Positions 16,412-26,810 of a stretch of DNA of 39,454 nt are shown here, in pieces. The DNA is from Desulfitobacteriaceae bacterium (lineage in GTDB: Bacteria; Bacillota; Desulfitobacteriia; Desulfitobacteriales; Desulfitobacteriaceae), in contig JAQVLN010000008.1 in assembly GCA_028704155.1 (NCBI GenBank), positions 1-39,454 of the forward strand. Reading direction: 5' to 3'. The translations under genes were made by a program, and so were the position numbers. Numbering within the stretch: position 1 is the stretch's first letter; each line of letters opens with the position of its first letter. The notes below the pieces were generated by a model. The model did not search any database. It worked only from the letters and a program-made list of their open reading frames with translations, and was not told the origin of the DNA.

Positions 16412-19165
16412 TTAACGCCGGGCCAGGGAAGCTTTGGCCAACCAGGTATTTTTGATCAAGTGCACGAAACCCATAAAAAGCGTAGGGGCACAGGCTACGG
16501 ACAAAATCAGGACCCATTGCCAGCCTGCCAAAGGAGTCGTCTTGAAGATCACTTGTAAAACAGGTACATAGACAACAGCCAATTGCATGAGGATTGAAAC
16601 CGTTACCGCTGCCACAAGGTAAATGTTGCTGAAAAAGCTCATCTCAAAAATTCCCCGTTTTTCCGAACGACAGTCAAAAACATGAATCAACTGGAAAAAT
16701 ACTATTGTACAAAAAGCCATTGTCCGGGCACTTTGCAAATCCTCACCAAGGAAAAGGGCAGCTGCAAAGACAACGAGTGTCCCCAAGCCAATAATAGTTC
16801 CCAACGTAGCAATTTTGGCAGTCAGGCCCCGGGCAAAAATGCTTTCTCCCGGAGGGCGCGGAGGACGATCCATAATCCCCGGTTCGGTCCGGTCAATACC
16901 TAAGGCCATCGCCGGCAGACCATCTGTCACAAGATTCATCCAAAGAATCTGAATTGGCAGCAAAGGCAGAGGCAAGCCAACTAAAGTTGCCAGGAACATC
17001 AGCAAGACTTCTCCCAAGTTACAGGAAAGCAGGTAGCGGATAAATTTTCGAATATTTTCGTAGATTCCCCGGCCTTCCTCTACTGCGGCCACGATTGTGG
17101 CAAAATTATCATCAGCCAGGATCATTGCCGAAGCTTCTTTAGTCACATCTGTTCCTGTTTTACCCATGGCCACTCCAATATCAGACTCTTTTAGGGCAGG
17201 AGCATCGTTAACTCCGTCACCTGTCATAGCTACAACCTGATTAAGCTTTTTATAGGCCCTGACAATGCGTAACTTATCTTTAGGAGTAACCCGGGCAAAC
17301 ACTGCGGTACCCATAACTGAACGGGTTAACTCCTCCTCATTCATTTGTTGCAGTTCTGCTCCTGTCAGAATTTCAGCCGAATTATTCCCGGACGAATAAG
17401 GCCTGAGTATGCCCAGTTCGCGGGCCACAGCTTCAGCAGTCAAACGATGATCACCTGTAATCATAACGGGCTTGATTTTAGCCCTGCGGCAAACCTGAAT
17501 AGCCTCGGCGGCACTGGCCTTGGGCGGGTCAATCATCCCTGCAAGTCCAACAAAAGTAAGGTCTTGTTCAATCTGCTCATCTGGTTTGTCAAATTCTGAC
17601 AAAGGTTTTTCGGCCAAAGCCAGGACCCGTAAAGCCTGTCCGGCCATTTTATCATTAGCCAGCAGGATTTCCCTTTTGCGTGAATCTGTCAGTTCTGTCA
17701 AACCCTTAGAGGTTAATTCCCGGTTGCAGAACTTTAAAATCACATCCGGAGCACCCTTGATATAGGCCTTTTTCCCTTGTTTGGCCTGATAAATCACACT
17801 CATCAGCTTACGGTCTGAATCAAAGGGGATTTCCCCGATCCGTTTCTCCTTGCGCTCAAGAATCTCCCGCCAGATCCCGGCCTTAGCAGCGGCTACCAGC
17901 AGGGCCCCTTCCGTAGGGTCTCCCTTAATTCCCCAGGGAGCTTCTTTATTGGCGGAACGAAACAGGCCGGCAACCCGGACCCCCTTCTTGGTGAGAGTTG
18001 AATTATTGCAGAGAGCCGCAATTTTCAGGCCGCTTCTCAGGGGATCCTTTTCCTTGCCGGGGTCAGCCCCCAGAAAATCCCCTTTGGGATCATAGCCATA
18101 ACCACTGACTTCAATCAGGCGCCGGTCGGAATAAATTTGCCGGACAGTCATTTCGTTTTGGGTTAAGGTCCCTGTCTTGTCCGAACATATGACTGTAGTA
18201 CAACCCAGCGTTTCCACTGCCGGAAGTTTACGGATAATTGCCTTTTTCTTCACCAACCGCTGAACACCGATAGCCAAAACGACCGTAACGATAGCAGGCA
18301 ATCCTTCAGGTATGGCCGCAACTGCCAAAGAAACACCGGCAAAAAACATCTTATAAAAACTTTCCCCCCGCCAAATACCGGTTATGACTACCAGGATACA
18401 AATAGCCAAACAAATTGTCACCAGCCACTTGCCCAGTTGGGCCAAACGTTTCTGCAGGGGAGTCTCTTCCTCTTCGACATCCTGAATCATTTCGGCAATA
18501 ACACCCATTTCGGTATTCATACCGGTGGCAATAACTACCCCGGCTCCCTTACCGTTAACTACGCTGGTACCCATGTAGCCCAGATTACGGCGGTCAGCCA
18601 TAGGGGTCAGTTCATCCTGCATCGATGTGATAAATTTGGTTACGGCCAGGGATTCACCTGTCAAAGCCGATTCCTCTACACACAAATTCACAGCCTGAAT
18701 CCAGCGAACATCCGCCGGGATTCGATCTCCGGCTTCCAACAAAACAATATCCCCAGGGACAAGGTCGGCTGCCGGAATTAGTTTTTCGACACCCTCCCGC
18801 AACACACGGGCTTCGGGTGCTGTCAGCAAGCGCAGGGACTCCATCGACCGTTCTGCCCTGTATTCCTGAATAAAACCTAAAACAGCATTAATAATAAGTA
18901 TAATCATAATTGTGACAGCGTCTGCAATTTCGCCCAACAGTCCTGCAATAAAGGTTGCGGTCAATAATACCAGGACCATAAAATCCTTAAACTGGCCCAG
19001 AAATAAGAATACAGGGTTAATCTTTTTTTTAGATGTCAGGATATTCCCGCCAAATTCAGCGAGGCGTCGCCTGACCTCCCTTAAACCCAGTCCTTTTTCC
19101 GGATGGACTTCCAGTATTTTTGCCACTTCCAGCCAAGGCAAAACATGCCATGCCCTCTGCCGCAT
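16412..19165 (-). CDS. Calcium-transporting P-type ATPase (P2A, PacL/SERCA-like)
   Basis: A 917-residue cation pump. Visible are the cation-ATPase N-terminal domain, TGES (169-172) in the actuator domain, PEGL in M4 (286-289), the phosphorylated Asp329 in [22 protein letters not shown] in the hinge, and about ten membrane segments. VAAIPEGLP in M4, [11 protein letters not shown] in M5 and [13 protein letters not shown] in M6 match Ca2+ ligands of SERCA-type pumps, so Ca2+ export is the best prediction. AAGGAGG precedes the ATG. It is divergent from rqcH. The substrate is inferred from these residues. Confidence 0.92.
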   Translation of the reverse strand: MRQRAWHVLPWLEVAKILEVHPEKGLGLREVRRRLAEFGGNILTSKKKINPVFLFLGQFKDFMVLVLLTATFIAGLLGEIADAVTIMIILIINAVLGFIQEYRAERSMESLRLLTAPEARVLREGVEKLIPAADLVPGDIVLLEAGDRIPADVRWIQAVNLCVEESALTGESLAVTKFITSMQDELTPMADRRNLGYMGTSVVNGKGAGVVIATGMNTEMGVIAEMIQDVEEEETPLQKRLAQLGKWLVTICLAICILVVITGIWRGESFYKMFFAGVSLAVAAIPEGLPAIVTVVLAIGVQRLVKKKAIIRKLPAVETLGCTTVICSDKTGTLTQNEMTVRQIYSDRRLIEVSGYGYDPKGDFLGADPGKEKDPLRSGLKIAALCNNSTLTKKGVRVAGLFRSANKEAPWGIKGDPTEGALLVAAAKAGIWREILERKEKRIGEIPFDSDRKLMSVIYQAKQGKKAYIKGAPDVILKFCNRELTSKGLTELTDSRKREILLANDKMAGQALRVLALAEKPLSEFDKPDEQIEQDLTFVGLAGMIDPPKASAAEAIQVCRRAKIKPVMITGDHRLTAEAVARELGILRPYSSGNNSAEILTGAELQQMNEEELTRSVMGTAVFARVTPKDKLRIVRAYKKLNQVVAMTGDGVNDAPALKESDIGVAMGKTGTDVTKEASAMILADDNFATIVAAVEEGRGIYENIRKFIRYLLSCNLGEVLLMFLATLVGLPLPLLPIQILWMNLVTDGLPAMALGIDRTEPGIMDRPPRPPGESIFARGLTAKIATLGTIIGLGTLVVFAAALFLGEDLQSARTMAFCTIVFFQLIHVFDCRSEKRGIFEMSFFSNIYLVAAVTVSILMQLAVVYVPVLQVIFKTTPLAGWQWVLILSVACAPTLFMGFVHLIKNTWLAKASLARR

Positions 19166-19243
19166 AAACTACTCCTCCTTATCAAACTAAATATAGCTAG
19201 TCCATGCTTATTCTACTTCCTTGAAAAAAATAACCTGGAAAAA

Positions 19244-19252
19244 TGCTATAAT
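19244..19252 (+). promoter_or_regulatory. Extended -10 promoter for rqcH
   Basis: TGCTATAAT (TG-N-TATAAT) lies about 45 bp before the rqcH start. A TTGAAA upstream is 20 bp away, too far for a normal -35, so the extended -10 probably dominates. Confidence 0.6.
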
Positions 19253-19295
19253 TAAAGAAGTACAATTTACATGATTGGAAAGGGGATTTGTTAAT

Positions 19296-21149
19296 ATGGC
19301 TATGGACGGAGTTACCATTGCCCATTTAGTAAAAGAACTTATGCCCCGACTGGTCGGAGCCCGCATCGATAAAGTCTATCAGCCGGAAAAGGAAGAAATA
19401 CATCTCTTGCTCAGAAATTCAGGCCGGCACTTTCGCCTTCTGCTAAATGTTAATGCCACCGCAGTACGTTTTAACATTACCGCTGAACACAAGCAGAATC
19501 CCCAAACTCCCCCGATGTTCTGCATGATTCTGCGTAAACATATCGAAGGAGGCCGAATTATTGCCTTGGTGCAAAAAGATTTGGAAAGGATAGTCACCCT
19601 GGGAATCCAGAACCGCAATGAAGCAGGTGACCAGGTTTCCCTGGACCTTCATCTGGAAATCATGGGCAAACACAGCAACCTTATCCTGGTTGACCCTGTG
19701 AAAAACTGTATCCTGGATGGCCTGAAACGTTACAGCCATAACTTAAGCCGGCACCGGGAAGTTTTACCGGGACGTGCTTTTGTCCTCCCACCCTCCCAGG
19801 GCAAATTTAAGCCCATCACAGATGAGACACTCTGGCGCAAACAGCTATATACCGAACCCCTGGAAAATCGGCTGGCCCAGATTCTGGTCGACAAATTCGC
19901 GGGAGTCAGCCCTGAATTAGCCAGGGAGCTTATCCTTCAGGCTGGTTTGGAGGACAACATCCGACTGCAGGAGTGTGGGGAAATCGATCTGGCCCGCCTG
20001 TTCCAAAGCTATTCCAGGCTGGCAGTTCCGGAGGGAACAGGACTGGTTCAACCTTGTCTGTATTACGCTACTGAACCCAACTACCGGCAACCCAATATCA
20101 GCCCGACAGCTTTCACCTTTGTGCCTTTCCAGCAATACCTGGGTTTGACACTCGTTTCTGTTCCCACCCTTAATGAAGCTGTGCAACGTTTCTACAGTTT
20201 AAAAACAAACAATAATACCCTGGAAGCCAAACGAGGGTCCTTGAAAAAGATTATCCGGAATTATGCCAAACAGCTGAGCAAAAAACTTAACCTTTATGAA
20301 GAATCCATAGCCTCCTCCCAAAAGTCCTTTAACTACCGGAAGTGGGGAGAACTGCTTACTGCCAACCTTTACCGTGTACCTGCCGGGGCCAAAGAGGTAA
20401 TTGTTGAAGATTACTTCCAACCTGAGTTTCCTGTACTCACTATCCCGCTTGACCCAAATTTGACAGCGATTGAAAACGCCCAGCGCTATTATCGTCTTTA
20501 CAACAAAGCGAAAACTACTATCCAAAAAACCGAACCCCTTAAAACAGCGACCCTGCAGGAACTAAGCTATTTGGATTCTTTAATAGTAAGCATAGACCAA
20601 GCCGTTAATCTGGCTGAGCTGGCCGAAATCTACACTGAACTGGTTAAACAGAAATATCTTACCGGCAAACAAATCAGCAAACAGCGATCAAACCCTAAAA
20701 AACCACAAAAAAAGGAAAGTCCCCAGCCGCGAACTTTCCTTTCCGGTACCGGCAGAATAATTATTGTTGCCAAGAACAATTTTCAGAATGACTGGCTTAC
20801 TTTGCGCAAAGGCAAACCAGACGATCTTTGGCTTCACGTTAAAAATATTCCCGGCTCCCATGTGCTTGTCCCGCTCCGGGAGGGCGAGGAGTTTCCAGAT
20901 GACACAACTCTGGAAGAAGCAGCCGCCCTGGCCATCTTTTACAGTCAGGCCCGCAGTTCCACCCTTGTTCCTGTCGACTATACCCATGTCAAACACATAA
21001 AAAAACCTTCCGGAGCCAAACCGGGCATGGTAATCTATGACAAAAACTGGACACTTTATCTTACACCCGAACAAAACACTCTGGAAAGATTATTATCCCC
21101 AGAGAACCAGCCAAGCACCGGCGCAGGAACCCAGTCCTGCCTGAATTAA
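19296..21149 (+). CDS. rqcH: RqcH-type NFACT protein (ribosome-associated quality control)
   Basis: It belongs to the NFACT/Rqc2 family (older label: fibronectin-binding protein A), which adds C-terminal alanine tails to stalled nascent chains on 50S subunits. An N-terminal NFACT-N domain (MAMDGVTIAHLVKEL, PPMFCMILRKHIEGG, EIMGKHSNLILVD) precedes a coiled middle part (about 290-440) and the C-terminal NFACT-R domain (DLWLHVKNIPGSHVLV, SGAKPGMVIYDK). The length is about 617 residues. I chose ATG 19296 because homologues begin MxxDG; an upstream TTG at 19275 would overlap the SD-like AAAGGGG. The conserved DR pair is ER here (Glu97-Arg98). Confidence 0.94.
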   Translation: MAMDGVTIAHLVKELMPRLVGARIDKVYQPEKEEIHLLLRNSGRHFRLLLNVNATAVRFNITAEHKQNPQTPPMFCMILRKHIEGGRIIALVQKDLERIVTLGIQNRNEAGDQVSLDLHLEIMGKHSNLILVDPVKNCILDGLKRYSHNLSRHREVLPGRAFVLPPSQGKFKPITDETLWRKQLYTEPLENRLAQILVDKFAGVSPELARELILQAGLEDNIRLQECGEIDLARLFQSYSRLAVPEGTGLVQPCLYYATEPNYRQPNISPTAFTFVPFQQYLGLTLVSVPTLNEAVQRFYSLKTNNNTLEAKRGSLKKIIRNYAKQLSKKLNLYEESIASSQKSFNYRKWGELLTANLYRVPAGAKEVIVEDYFQPEFPVLTIPLDPNLTAIENAQRYYRLYNKAKTTIQKTEPLKTATLQELSYLDSLIVSIDQAVNLAELAEIYTELVKQKYLTGKQISKQRSNPKKPQKKESPQPRTFLSGTGRIIIVAKNNFQNDWLTLRKGKPDDLWLHVKNIPGSHVLVPLREGEEFPDDTTLEEAAALAIFYSQARSSTLVPVDYTHVKHIKKPSGAKPGMVIYDKNWTLYLTPEQNTLERLLSPENQPSTGAGTQSCLN

Positions 21150-21186
21150 ACTGGAGCAAAATATATTGTATTGAGGAGGAATATAA

Positions 21187-21396
21187 ATGGATAACCTGAT
21201 TCAATATTTTCAACCAAATAGCCCTGTCTTCTATCTGCTGATCACCTGGGCAATTATCTGGAAAGGCATAGCCCTTTGGCACGCTGCCCGGGGCAGACAA
21301 TTAGCCTGGTATATTACTATTTTAATAATTAATACCGTTGGTATTCTGGAAATTATTTATCTTATTTTCTTTCGAAAGAAAGATCAGATCTGGTAA
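21187..21396 (+). CDS. Small membrane protein, DUF5652-like
   Basis: A 69-residue protein with two hydrophobic segments (about 13-27 and 40-60) separated by WKGIALWHAARGRQLAWY and ending in a basic FRKKDQIW tail. The pattern W..K..ALW.AAR followed by NT.GILEI.YL fits the DUF5652 family of two-helix membrane proteins of unknown role. The SD GAGGAGG precedes ATG 21187. It follows rqcH by 37 bp and could share its transcript. It converges on larA with 8 bp between the stops. Confidence 0.8.
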   Translation: MDNLIQYFQPNSPVFYLLITWAIIWKGIALWHAARGRQLAWYITILIINTVGILEIIYLIFFRKKDQIW

Positions 21397-21404
21397 CTCC
21401 CAAA

Positions 21405-22682
21405 TCAACGGTCAACAATTACCGCAACACCATCCGGAATAACAACCGTATGGGCCTTTAGCCCGACAATTTCCTGGGCCATTTTATAGGCTGTTTCCAA
21501 ATCGGGGGCATAATGCATCTTCATTTCCGCAATCCTGCCGGCTATTTCCGGACAGGCCACAATAATAACCTGATGCTTTTCTAAAATCCGCACCAGTATC
21601 TGATACTCCCATTGATCCGGTTTCGTAGCATTCATGGGAATCTGCCGGATTTCCTTTAATAAATCGGCTGGGCTTGAACAATCGCGTAAAGCCCGGTAAA
21701 AGCTTTCACCGCCGGCACCATCTTCACAACGCGCACAAATAATTAAAACAGCCTGCTCCGCCGCCGCAGCTTCCGCAGCCGTTAAACCCTTAACCGCCTG
21801 ATACACATTTTGGTCCAGGGGAGCCCCCCCATTTGAAGTAATAACAATGTCCCCTTTCTGACGCGGCTTAACCCGGCAATAACTTTCCAAAAAGGCACAG
21901 CCGGCAGAATGGGCACTTTCAGGCTCACCGGCAAAAGCTTGCACAACCTTTTTGTCCTTATCAATAACTACATTTACAATATAAGCAAGACCCGCTAATT
22001 TTGCGGCAGCAAGCATATCTTTTTGAATCGGATTATTTTTTAAAATTCCCGTTCGGGCATAAGGGCTATCAATAAAAGAAGCACAATGATTCCCCATAAC
22101 AGTAACAAAATCACAAATACCCGGTAAGACACTTTTGCGCCCGCCGGAAAATCCGGCAAAAAAATGGGGTTCAATAAAGCCCTCAGCTACCAGTAAGTCA
22201 GTTTTTGCAGCATAAGCAGAAATAACTAAATGCGCTCCTGACGGCAGAATCCCTACATCAACATTGGTCTCTTGATCAAAGCAATCATGTACAACTATCT
22301 TTTCTTCCGCAACTATTTTTTCACCAAGCTTATTGACCAGTTCTTTAACAGTAGTGCCCCGATGGCAACCGGTAGCTACAAGCAGGGTAAGATCTATCTT
22401 CGGATTGTTTTGGCGCAGCTCAGCCAGCATAAAAGGAATTATATGCCGGCTGGGTACCGGTCGGGTATGATCACTGATAATAAGTATTGCCGTTTTTTTG
22501 TCAGCTGCCAAATCATTCAGACGAACACCGCCATAAGGCTTGGCCATTGCCTGTAAAACGATTTTATCTTCATTAGCCGGGCCCTTGGCTTGAGGCGATT
22601 CAGTTTCCAGCACTTCCAGGGAAGAGGCAGCCGACAAATCCAATATTTGTCTGGTATCACCATAAGGGATAGTTATGCACAT
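21405..22682 (-). CDS. larA: LarA-family nickel-dependent lactate racemase
   Basis: LarA interconverts D- and L-lactate with a nickel-pincer (NPN) cofactor. The Lactobacillus plantarum active-site residues are conserved one position lower: His107 (ATGCHRG), His173 (EPHFF), Lys183 (GGRKSVLPG, cofactor-linked) and His199 (GNHCASF), plus SDHTRP (Asp71, Arg75). The start at 22680-22682 has GGGAGGG 6 bases upstream; a longer in-frame start lacks support. It lies 50 bp after the dehydrogenase gene, so racemisation feeds the enantiomer it uses. The cofactor-making genes larB, larC and larE are not in this window. Confidence 0.88.
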   Translation of the reverse strand: MCITIPYGDTRQILDLSAASSLEVLETESPQAKGPANEDKIVLQAMAKPYGGVRLNDLAADKKTAILIISDHTRPVPSRHIIPFMLAELRQNNPKIDLTLLVATGCHRGTTVKELVNKLGEKIVAEEKIVVHDCFDQETNVDVGILPSGAHLVISAYAAKTDLLVAEGFIEPHFFAGFSGGRKSVLPGICDFVTVMGNHCASFIDSPYARTGILKNNPIQKDMLAAAKLAGLAYIVNVVIDKDKKVVQAFAGEPESAHSAGCAFLESYCRVKPRQKGDIVITSNGGAPLDQNVYQAVKGLTAAEAAAAEQAVLIICARCEDGAGGESFYRALRDCSSPADLLKEIRQIPMNATKPDQWEYQILVRILEKHQVIIVACPEIAGRIAEMKMHYAPDLETAYKMAQEIVGLKAHTVVIPDGVAVIVDR

Positions 22683-22732
22683 CTTCAACCCTCCCAATTA
22701 CAATCATCTGTTCCTATTCAGACCACGATCCT

Positions 22733-24130
22733 CTATTGGCATACTTTACCGGGATTAAGAATATTATGCGGATCGAAGACAGCTTTAATACCGCGCATAA
22801 GTTTCATCAGTTCCTCTCCATACTGTTCGGCCATATAACTTTTTTTGGCATAACCGATGCCATGCTCACCGGAGACCAGGCCACCCAATTCGGAAGCCTT
22901 AGCGTACATAAGTTTAAAAACCTCAGACAGCTTCTCCCTCCATTCACTCTCCGACAGATCATCGCGGCAGAGATACACATGGAAATTACCATCCCCGGCA
23001 TGTCCATAGCTTGGCATACGCATATTAAAAAAATGTTCCAGTTTATGAGTATACTTAATAAAATCAGCGACTTTGTTACGTGTCACCACAACATCACATT
23101 CATCCATCTCAGTAGTCGAGGATTTGATAGCCTCCAAAAAAGCACCCCTTGCCGACCAAACGGAGTCTTTGCGTTCTTCGGTATCAATAATATATACATC
23201 AAGAGCGCCATTTTCCAGGCATAGATCTGCTACGGCTTGATATTCATTTTCCACAGTCTCAGGACTACTCCCGTCAAAAGTAAGCAGTAAATAGGCGTCA
23301 CTGCTTTTGTCAGGAAATTTTTTTCCCAAATAATCCTCAGCAAACAGGATACATTGACGCGAAAAATATTCAAGAGCGGTAGGGGTGGCCTTAGCCTTAA
23401 CAATCTTCGGCACTGTTTCCAAAGCCGCATCCATAGTCGGGAAGGGCATCAGCAAGCTGATACTGCGATTTGGCAGGGGCAGCAACTTCAGGATAGCTTT
23501 AGTAACAATCCCCAAAGTACCCTCAGAGCCGATAAGCAAATCCTTAAGACTATAGCCGGAGCTGTTTTTAACCACCTTCCCCCCCAGCTCGACTATTTCA
23601 CCATTGGGTAAGACTACCGTCAGACCGCGAACATAATCGCGGGTTACACCGTATTTGACGGCACGCATTCCCCCGGCATTAGTACTGATATTACCACCGA
23701 TTGTCGCCGATTTTTCCCCGGGATCAGGCGGATAAAGAAAACCATGCGCCTGGGCGAATTCAGCTAATTCCATTAGCAGCACACCTGGTTCCACGGTAAT
23801 CGTCAGGTTTTCTTCGTCTAACTCCAAGATCCGGTTCATCAGCGTAGTTTCCAGCATGATACCCCCTTCCAAGGCCACCGCCGCTCCCACCAGGCCGGTA
23901 CCGGAACCACGTACTACTACCGGGATCCGTTCTTGATTAGCATAGTGCATGATCGCGGCGATATCTTCGGTCGAGCGGACCTTAATCAGTACTTCCGGGT
24001 AGTTTTTAATTCCGCCCAGTTCATCGTGACTATAATCTTCACTAATCTGCTCACCGTAAAACAGATATTCAGCACCTGCAATATTCCTCAAAAATCTTAT
24101 ATCGGCGGCGTCAATTTTTTTATAAGCCAT
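22733..24130 (-). CDS. lctD: FAD-linked lactate dehydrogenase subunit (LctD/GlcD family)
   Basis: A 465-residue FAD-binding oxidoreductase of the GlcD family. The PCMH-type FAD domain is marked by [13 protein letters not shown] and [23 protein letters not shown]. The C-terminal FAD-oxidase domain carries [11 protein letters not shown] and [11 protein letters not shown]. Next to etfA and etfB it matches LctD of the Acetobacterium woodii electron-confurcating lactate dehydrogenase, which oxidises lactate with NAD+ while consuming reduced ferredoxin. The start overlaps the etfA stop by about 11 bp with AGGGGAGCAGGAG upstream. The family also includes glycolate and other 2-hydroxyacid oxidases. 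Confidence 0.88.
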   Translation of the reverse strand: MAYKKIDAADIRFLRNIAGAEYLFYGEQISEDYSHDELGGIKNYPEVLIKVRSTEDIAAIMHYANQERIPVVVRGSGTGLVGAAVALEGGIMLETTLMNRILELDEENLTITVEPGVLLMELAEFAQAHGFLYPPDPGEKSATIGGNISTNAGGMRAVKYGVTRDYVRGLTVVLPNGEIVELGGKVVKNSSGYSLKDLLIGSEGTLGIVTKAILKLLPLPNRSISLLMPFPTMDAALETVPKIVKAKATPTALEYFSRQCILFAEDYLGKKFPDKSSDAYLLLTFDGSSPETVENEYQAVADLCLENGALDVYIIDTEERKDSVWSARGAFLEAIKSSTTEMDECDVVVTRNKVADFIKYTHKLEHFFNMRMPSYGHAGDGNFHVYLCRDDLSESEWREKLSEVFKLMYAKASELGGLVSGEHGIGYAKKSYMAEQYGEELMKLMRGIKAVFDPHNILNPGKVCQ

Positions 24131-25322
24131 GCTCCTGCTCCCCTCTGATCATTTCAAGCAGCTGCGGTATTATCTCGTTAAGATCACCGCATATGCCGTA
24201 ATGAGCAACATCGAATATTGGGGCATTTTCAGCCTCATTAATGGCAATGATACAATCAGAATTGCGCATCCCAGCGACAAACTGCACTGAACCGGAAATA
24301 CCGACCGTAATAATAAGCTTGGGTTTAACTGTACGCCCTGATAAACCAATCTGTCGTTTAGGGTCAAACCAGCCGTTCTCCACCAACGGACGGGTACAGG
24401 CTGAAACACCACCCAGTAATTTGGCTAATTCCTCAATTAAAGCCACATCGTCCTTACTTTTCAGCCCCCGACCGGCGGCTACAATAATTTCCGCCTCAGA
24501 AATATCCACTTCGCGCGGTTTTTCTTCAATGCTTAAAATTTCATACACACTTTGCAGCTGCTCCGGCAAAAGCTCCAAAAGTACAAGTTCACCGTTAAAA
24601 TGCTCCAGCGGTGCAGGTGTAGAAAACACTTTATAACGCACAGTACAAAACTGCGGGCGATGCTTCGGGGTTACAATTTGGGCCATAATATTTCCGCCGA
24701 AGGCCGGACGTATCTGTACAAGGTCACTGTTTTCCTTCATTTCCAAACGGGTACAGTCGGCAGTCAAACCGGTACGCTGCCTTGCTGCTACCCGCGGAGC
24801 CAGGGTACGACCAAGATTGGTCGCCCCGACCATGATAGAAGATGGCTTGACCTTATTAATAAAATCACTAAAAGCATTGGTATAAAGATCAATCTTAAAA
24901 TCGGCCAGCTCAGGATAATCATAAACAAAAACCTTGTCTGCACCATAGTGGAGAAGCTTAGCAGCGGCTTCTTTGATATCGCTGCCAAGCATCAGGGCGT
25001 AGACAGGATGTCCGGTAACCAGAGCCAGCTCACGTGCTTTACCGATTAACTCCAAAGTCACATTGTGGATCTCACCTTTGTTATGCTCGGTAAAAACAGC
25101 AATTCCGCGCCATTCATCCTTATTTAGGGTTATTTCTTCGTCTTCTACCAGTTCAATAACCCCTTGCGGCCCTTTTTTTATACAAAGCTTGCACATTTTA
25201 CAGGCAGCACTAATCTCCAACCGGCCATTTTCAGAGCTTATGGCTGAAAAAGGACAAATATCTTTTAAAAGAGCTGCTTTTTCAGGATCAATCAATTCCT
25301 GATTAATTTTAAAATATGCCAT
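24120..25322 (-). CDS. lctC: Electron-transfer flavoprotein alpha subunit with N-terminal [4Fe-4S] domain (LctC-like)
   Basis: A 400-residue ETF alpha. An extra N-terminal segment carries Cys23 (DICPFSA) and Cys41, Cys44, Cys47 (CKMCKLC), sufficient for one [4Fe-4S] cluster. The usual alpha-subunit domains follow, ending with the FAD-binding [19 protein letters not shown] and [12 protein letters not shown]. Iron-sulfur-extended ETF alpha proteins are typical of confurcating lactate dehydrogenases. The SD is GAGGCGG. It lies 10 bp after etfB. Confidence 0.9.
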   Translation of the reverse strand: MAYFKINQELIDPEKAALLKDICPFSAISSENGRLEISAACKMCKLCIKKGPQGVIELVEDEEITLNKDEWRGIAVFTEHNKGEIHNVTLELIGKARELALVTGHPVYALMLGSDIKEAAAKLLHYGADKVFVYDYPELADFKIDLYTNAFSDFINKVKPSSIMVGATNLGRTLAPRVAARQRTGLTADCTRLEMKENSDLVQIRPAFGGNIMAQIVTPKHRPQFCTVRYKVFSTPAPLEHFNGELVLLELLPEQLQSVYEILSIEEKPREVDISEAEIIVAAGRGLKSKDDVALIEELAKLLGGVSACTRPLVENGWFDPKRQIGLSGRTVKPKLIITVGISGSVQFVAGMRNSDCIIAINEAENAPIFDVAHYGICGDLNEIIPQLLEMIRGEQEHGL

Positions 25323-25332
25323 ATTTTCCGCC

Positions 25333-26124
25333 TCAATCTACAAATTTTTGTTCGTGCAATAAAGCATACACGTTCGCGGCCAATTCAGTTCCACTGCCAT
25401 GGAACATCTGCTTTTCCTGGTTTTTTTCAGGAGGGAAAATCCGTTCCACTTGGGTCGGAGAACCTGATAAACCATAATGACTTTCGTCTTTGTCGTCGAA
25501 ATCCTCCAGTGAAATAAAGACTAAGGAGGCTTCATTAAATTCTTTTTTCCGTCTATACGAAGGAAGCCGCGGGGTATTAATATCCCCATCCGTACAGATC
25601 AGACAGGGTAACGGCAGCTTTTGCCGCACTATTGAGCTATCAAGATTGACTTTCACCACAATTTCCCTGTTCTTGATCTCTTCTACGGCCAAAACATTAC
25701 CAATATGCGGCAGCCCCAGAAATTCGGCAATCTCCGCACCTACCTGGCCAGTATCGCCATCAGTAGTTTGTTTACCGCAAATAAGCAAATCAAAATCAGC
25801 CATCTTGCGCAGGCCCTGAGACAAAGTGTAACTCGTTGCCAAGACATCTGCACCGGCAAAACGTCTGTCACTTACCACCTTCCCGCCGACTGCTCCCATA
25901 AATATAGCTTCCCGCACCACGGCTCCCGCTTGCGGAGGTCCCATCGAAATAACCGAGGTCTGACCGCCATCCGCGGCGTTCAACTGCATTGCCAGTTCCA
26001 GAGCAAATAGATCATAAGGATTGAGTTTGCTTTCTACGCCATCACGGATCAGCACACCGGTGAGCGGATCAACCTCAACATTTGTTGTACCAGGTACTTG
26101 TTTGATACAGACAATTATATCCAC
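25333..26124 (-). CDS. lctB: Electron-transfer flavoprotein beta subunit (LctB-like)
   Basis: A 263-residue ETF beta that begins MDIIVCIKQVPGTTNVEVDP and carries the conserved nucleotide-binding CGKQTTDGDTGQVGAEIAEFLGLPH. In bifurcating and confurcating ETFs this subunit carries the flavin that splits or merges electron pairs. The start is GTG 26122-26124 with AAAAGGAG 8 bases upstream. It is the first gene of the lactate operon. No lactate permease or GntR-type regulator gene (lctE, lctA in A. woodii) is adjacent. Confidence 0.9.
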   Translation of the reverse strand: MDIIVCIKQVPGTTNVEVDPLTGVLIRDGVESKLNPYDLFALELAMQLNAADGGQTSVISMGPPQAGAVVREAIFMGAVGGKVVSDRRFAGADVLATSYTLSQGLRKMADFDLLICGKQTTDGDTGQVGAEIAEFLGLPHIGNVLAVEEIKNREIVVKVNLDSSIVRQKLPLPCLICTDGDINTPRLPSYRRKKEFNEASLVFISLEDFDDKDESHYGLSGSPTQVERIFPPEKNQEKQMFHGSGTELAANVYALLHEQKFVD

Positions 26125-26154
26125 TATTTTACTCCTTTTCTGCTTAAAATTTAT

Positions 26155-26214
26155 TTCACAAATATTTTACAAATATCCAATTTATATTATAAATGTATAC
26201 TTCTATTAGATCAA
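26155..26214 (-). promoter_or_regulatory. Sigma-A promoter and tandem repeat of the lactate operon
   Basis: On the minus strand TTGATC (26209-26214) and TATAAT (26186-26191) are spaced by exactly 17 bp. Just downstream is an imperfect tandem repeat, ATATTTGTAAA then ATATTTGTGAA (about 26155-26177), in the 5' leader, where a repressor might bind. The repeat role is inference. Confidence 0.7.
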
Positions 26215-26255
26215 TAACAATCAGCAGCGGTATCATAAAGATCAGATCTCAAAGT

Positions 26256-26291
26256 GACCCCCGGCTAAATTCTACAATTTAGCCGGGGGTC
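26256..26291. terminator. Strong hairpin between cotF-like gene and lactate promoter
   Basis: A perfect 16-bp stem, GACCCCCGGCTAAATT with its complement, closes a CTAC loop. It lies 20 bp after the coat-protein gene stop on the minus strand and separates it from the lactate promoter. The 3' T-tract is short on both strands, but the stem is very stable. Confidence 0.75.
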
Positions 26292-26310
26292 TTTGGCCCA
26301 AGACTTGCAA

Positions 26311-26775
26311 TTACTGGATTACATAAGCGCCTTTGCTCTTGAGATAGTTAAACAGGTCCTCCCCATGCTGCTGCTCTTCTTTTTGAATATGATTCAGGGC
26401 CTGACGGACATTATGATCCTGACATTCAAAAATAGTTGTATCATAAGTCCCTGAAATGTACTTTTCGGTAGTCAGCATATCCTTTGCCATAGCAACATCA
26501 TCCGGGTTCACTTGCTGTCCGTTTGAGCCGGACAGCGGCTGAGTTTGATTTGCTGAAAATTGCTGGCCCTGGCCACTCATATTCGGAGCTTGCCCGTTCA
26601 GAATCTGGTTTATAGTATTAAAATGCTGTTTTTCATGGGAAGCATGCATGGAAAACAACTGTTTTAATTGTTGATCCTGGGCCTCATTAGCGTATTTTGT
26701 GTATTTTTGGATGCACATTTCCTCATGACTTTTTTGATCTTGAAGGAGCAGCTTCTCTTTTTGACTTAAATACAT
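26311..26775 (-). CDS. CotF-family spore coat protein
   Basis: A 154-residue helical protein. Its N-terminal half reads LSQKEKLLLQDQKSHEEMCIQKYTKYAN and HASHEKQHFNTINQIL; the C-terminal half has DMLTTEKYISGTYDTTIFECQDHNVRQAL and KEEQQHGEDLFNYLKSKG. This ferritin-like pattern of two helices with repeated E..H is that of the CotF spore coat family. A Gln/Ser/Asn-rich linker (about 62-88) separates the halves. AAAGGTGG precedes the ATG. Expression in the mother cell is expected, but I see no secure sigma-E or sigma-K promoter. Confidence 0.85.
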   Translation of the reverse strand: MYLSQKEKLLLQDQKSHEEMCIQKYTKYANEAQDQQLKQLFSMHASHEKQHFNTINQILNGQAPNMSGQGQQFSANQTQPLSGSNGQQVNPDDVAMAKDMLTTEKYISGTYDTTIFECQDHNVRQALNHIQKEEQQHGEDLFNYLKSKGAYVIQ

Positions 26776-26810
26776 AAAAAAACCACCTTTCAGATTTGTT
26801 TATTGATCAC

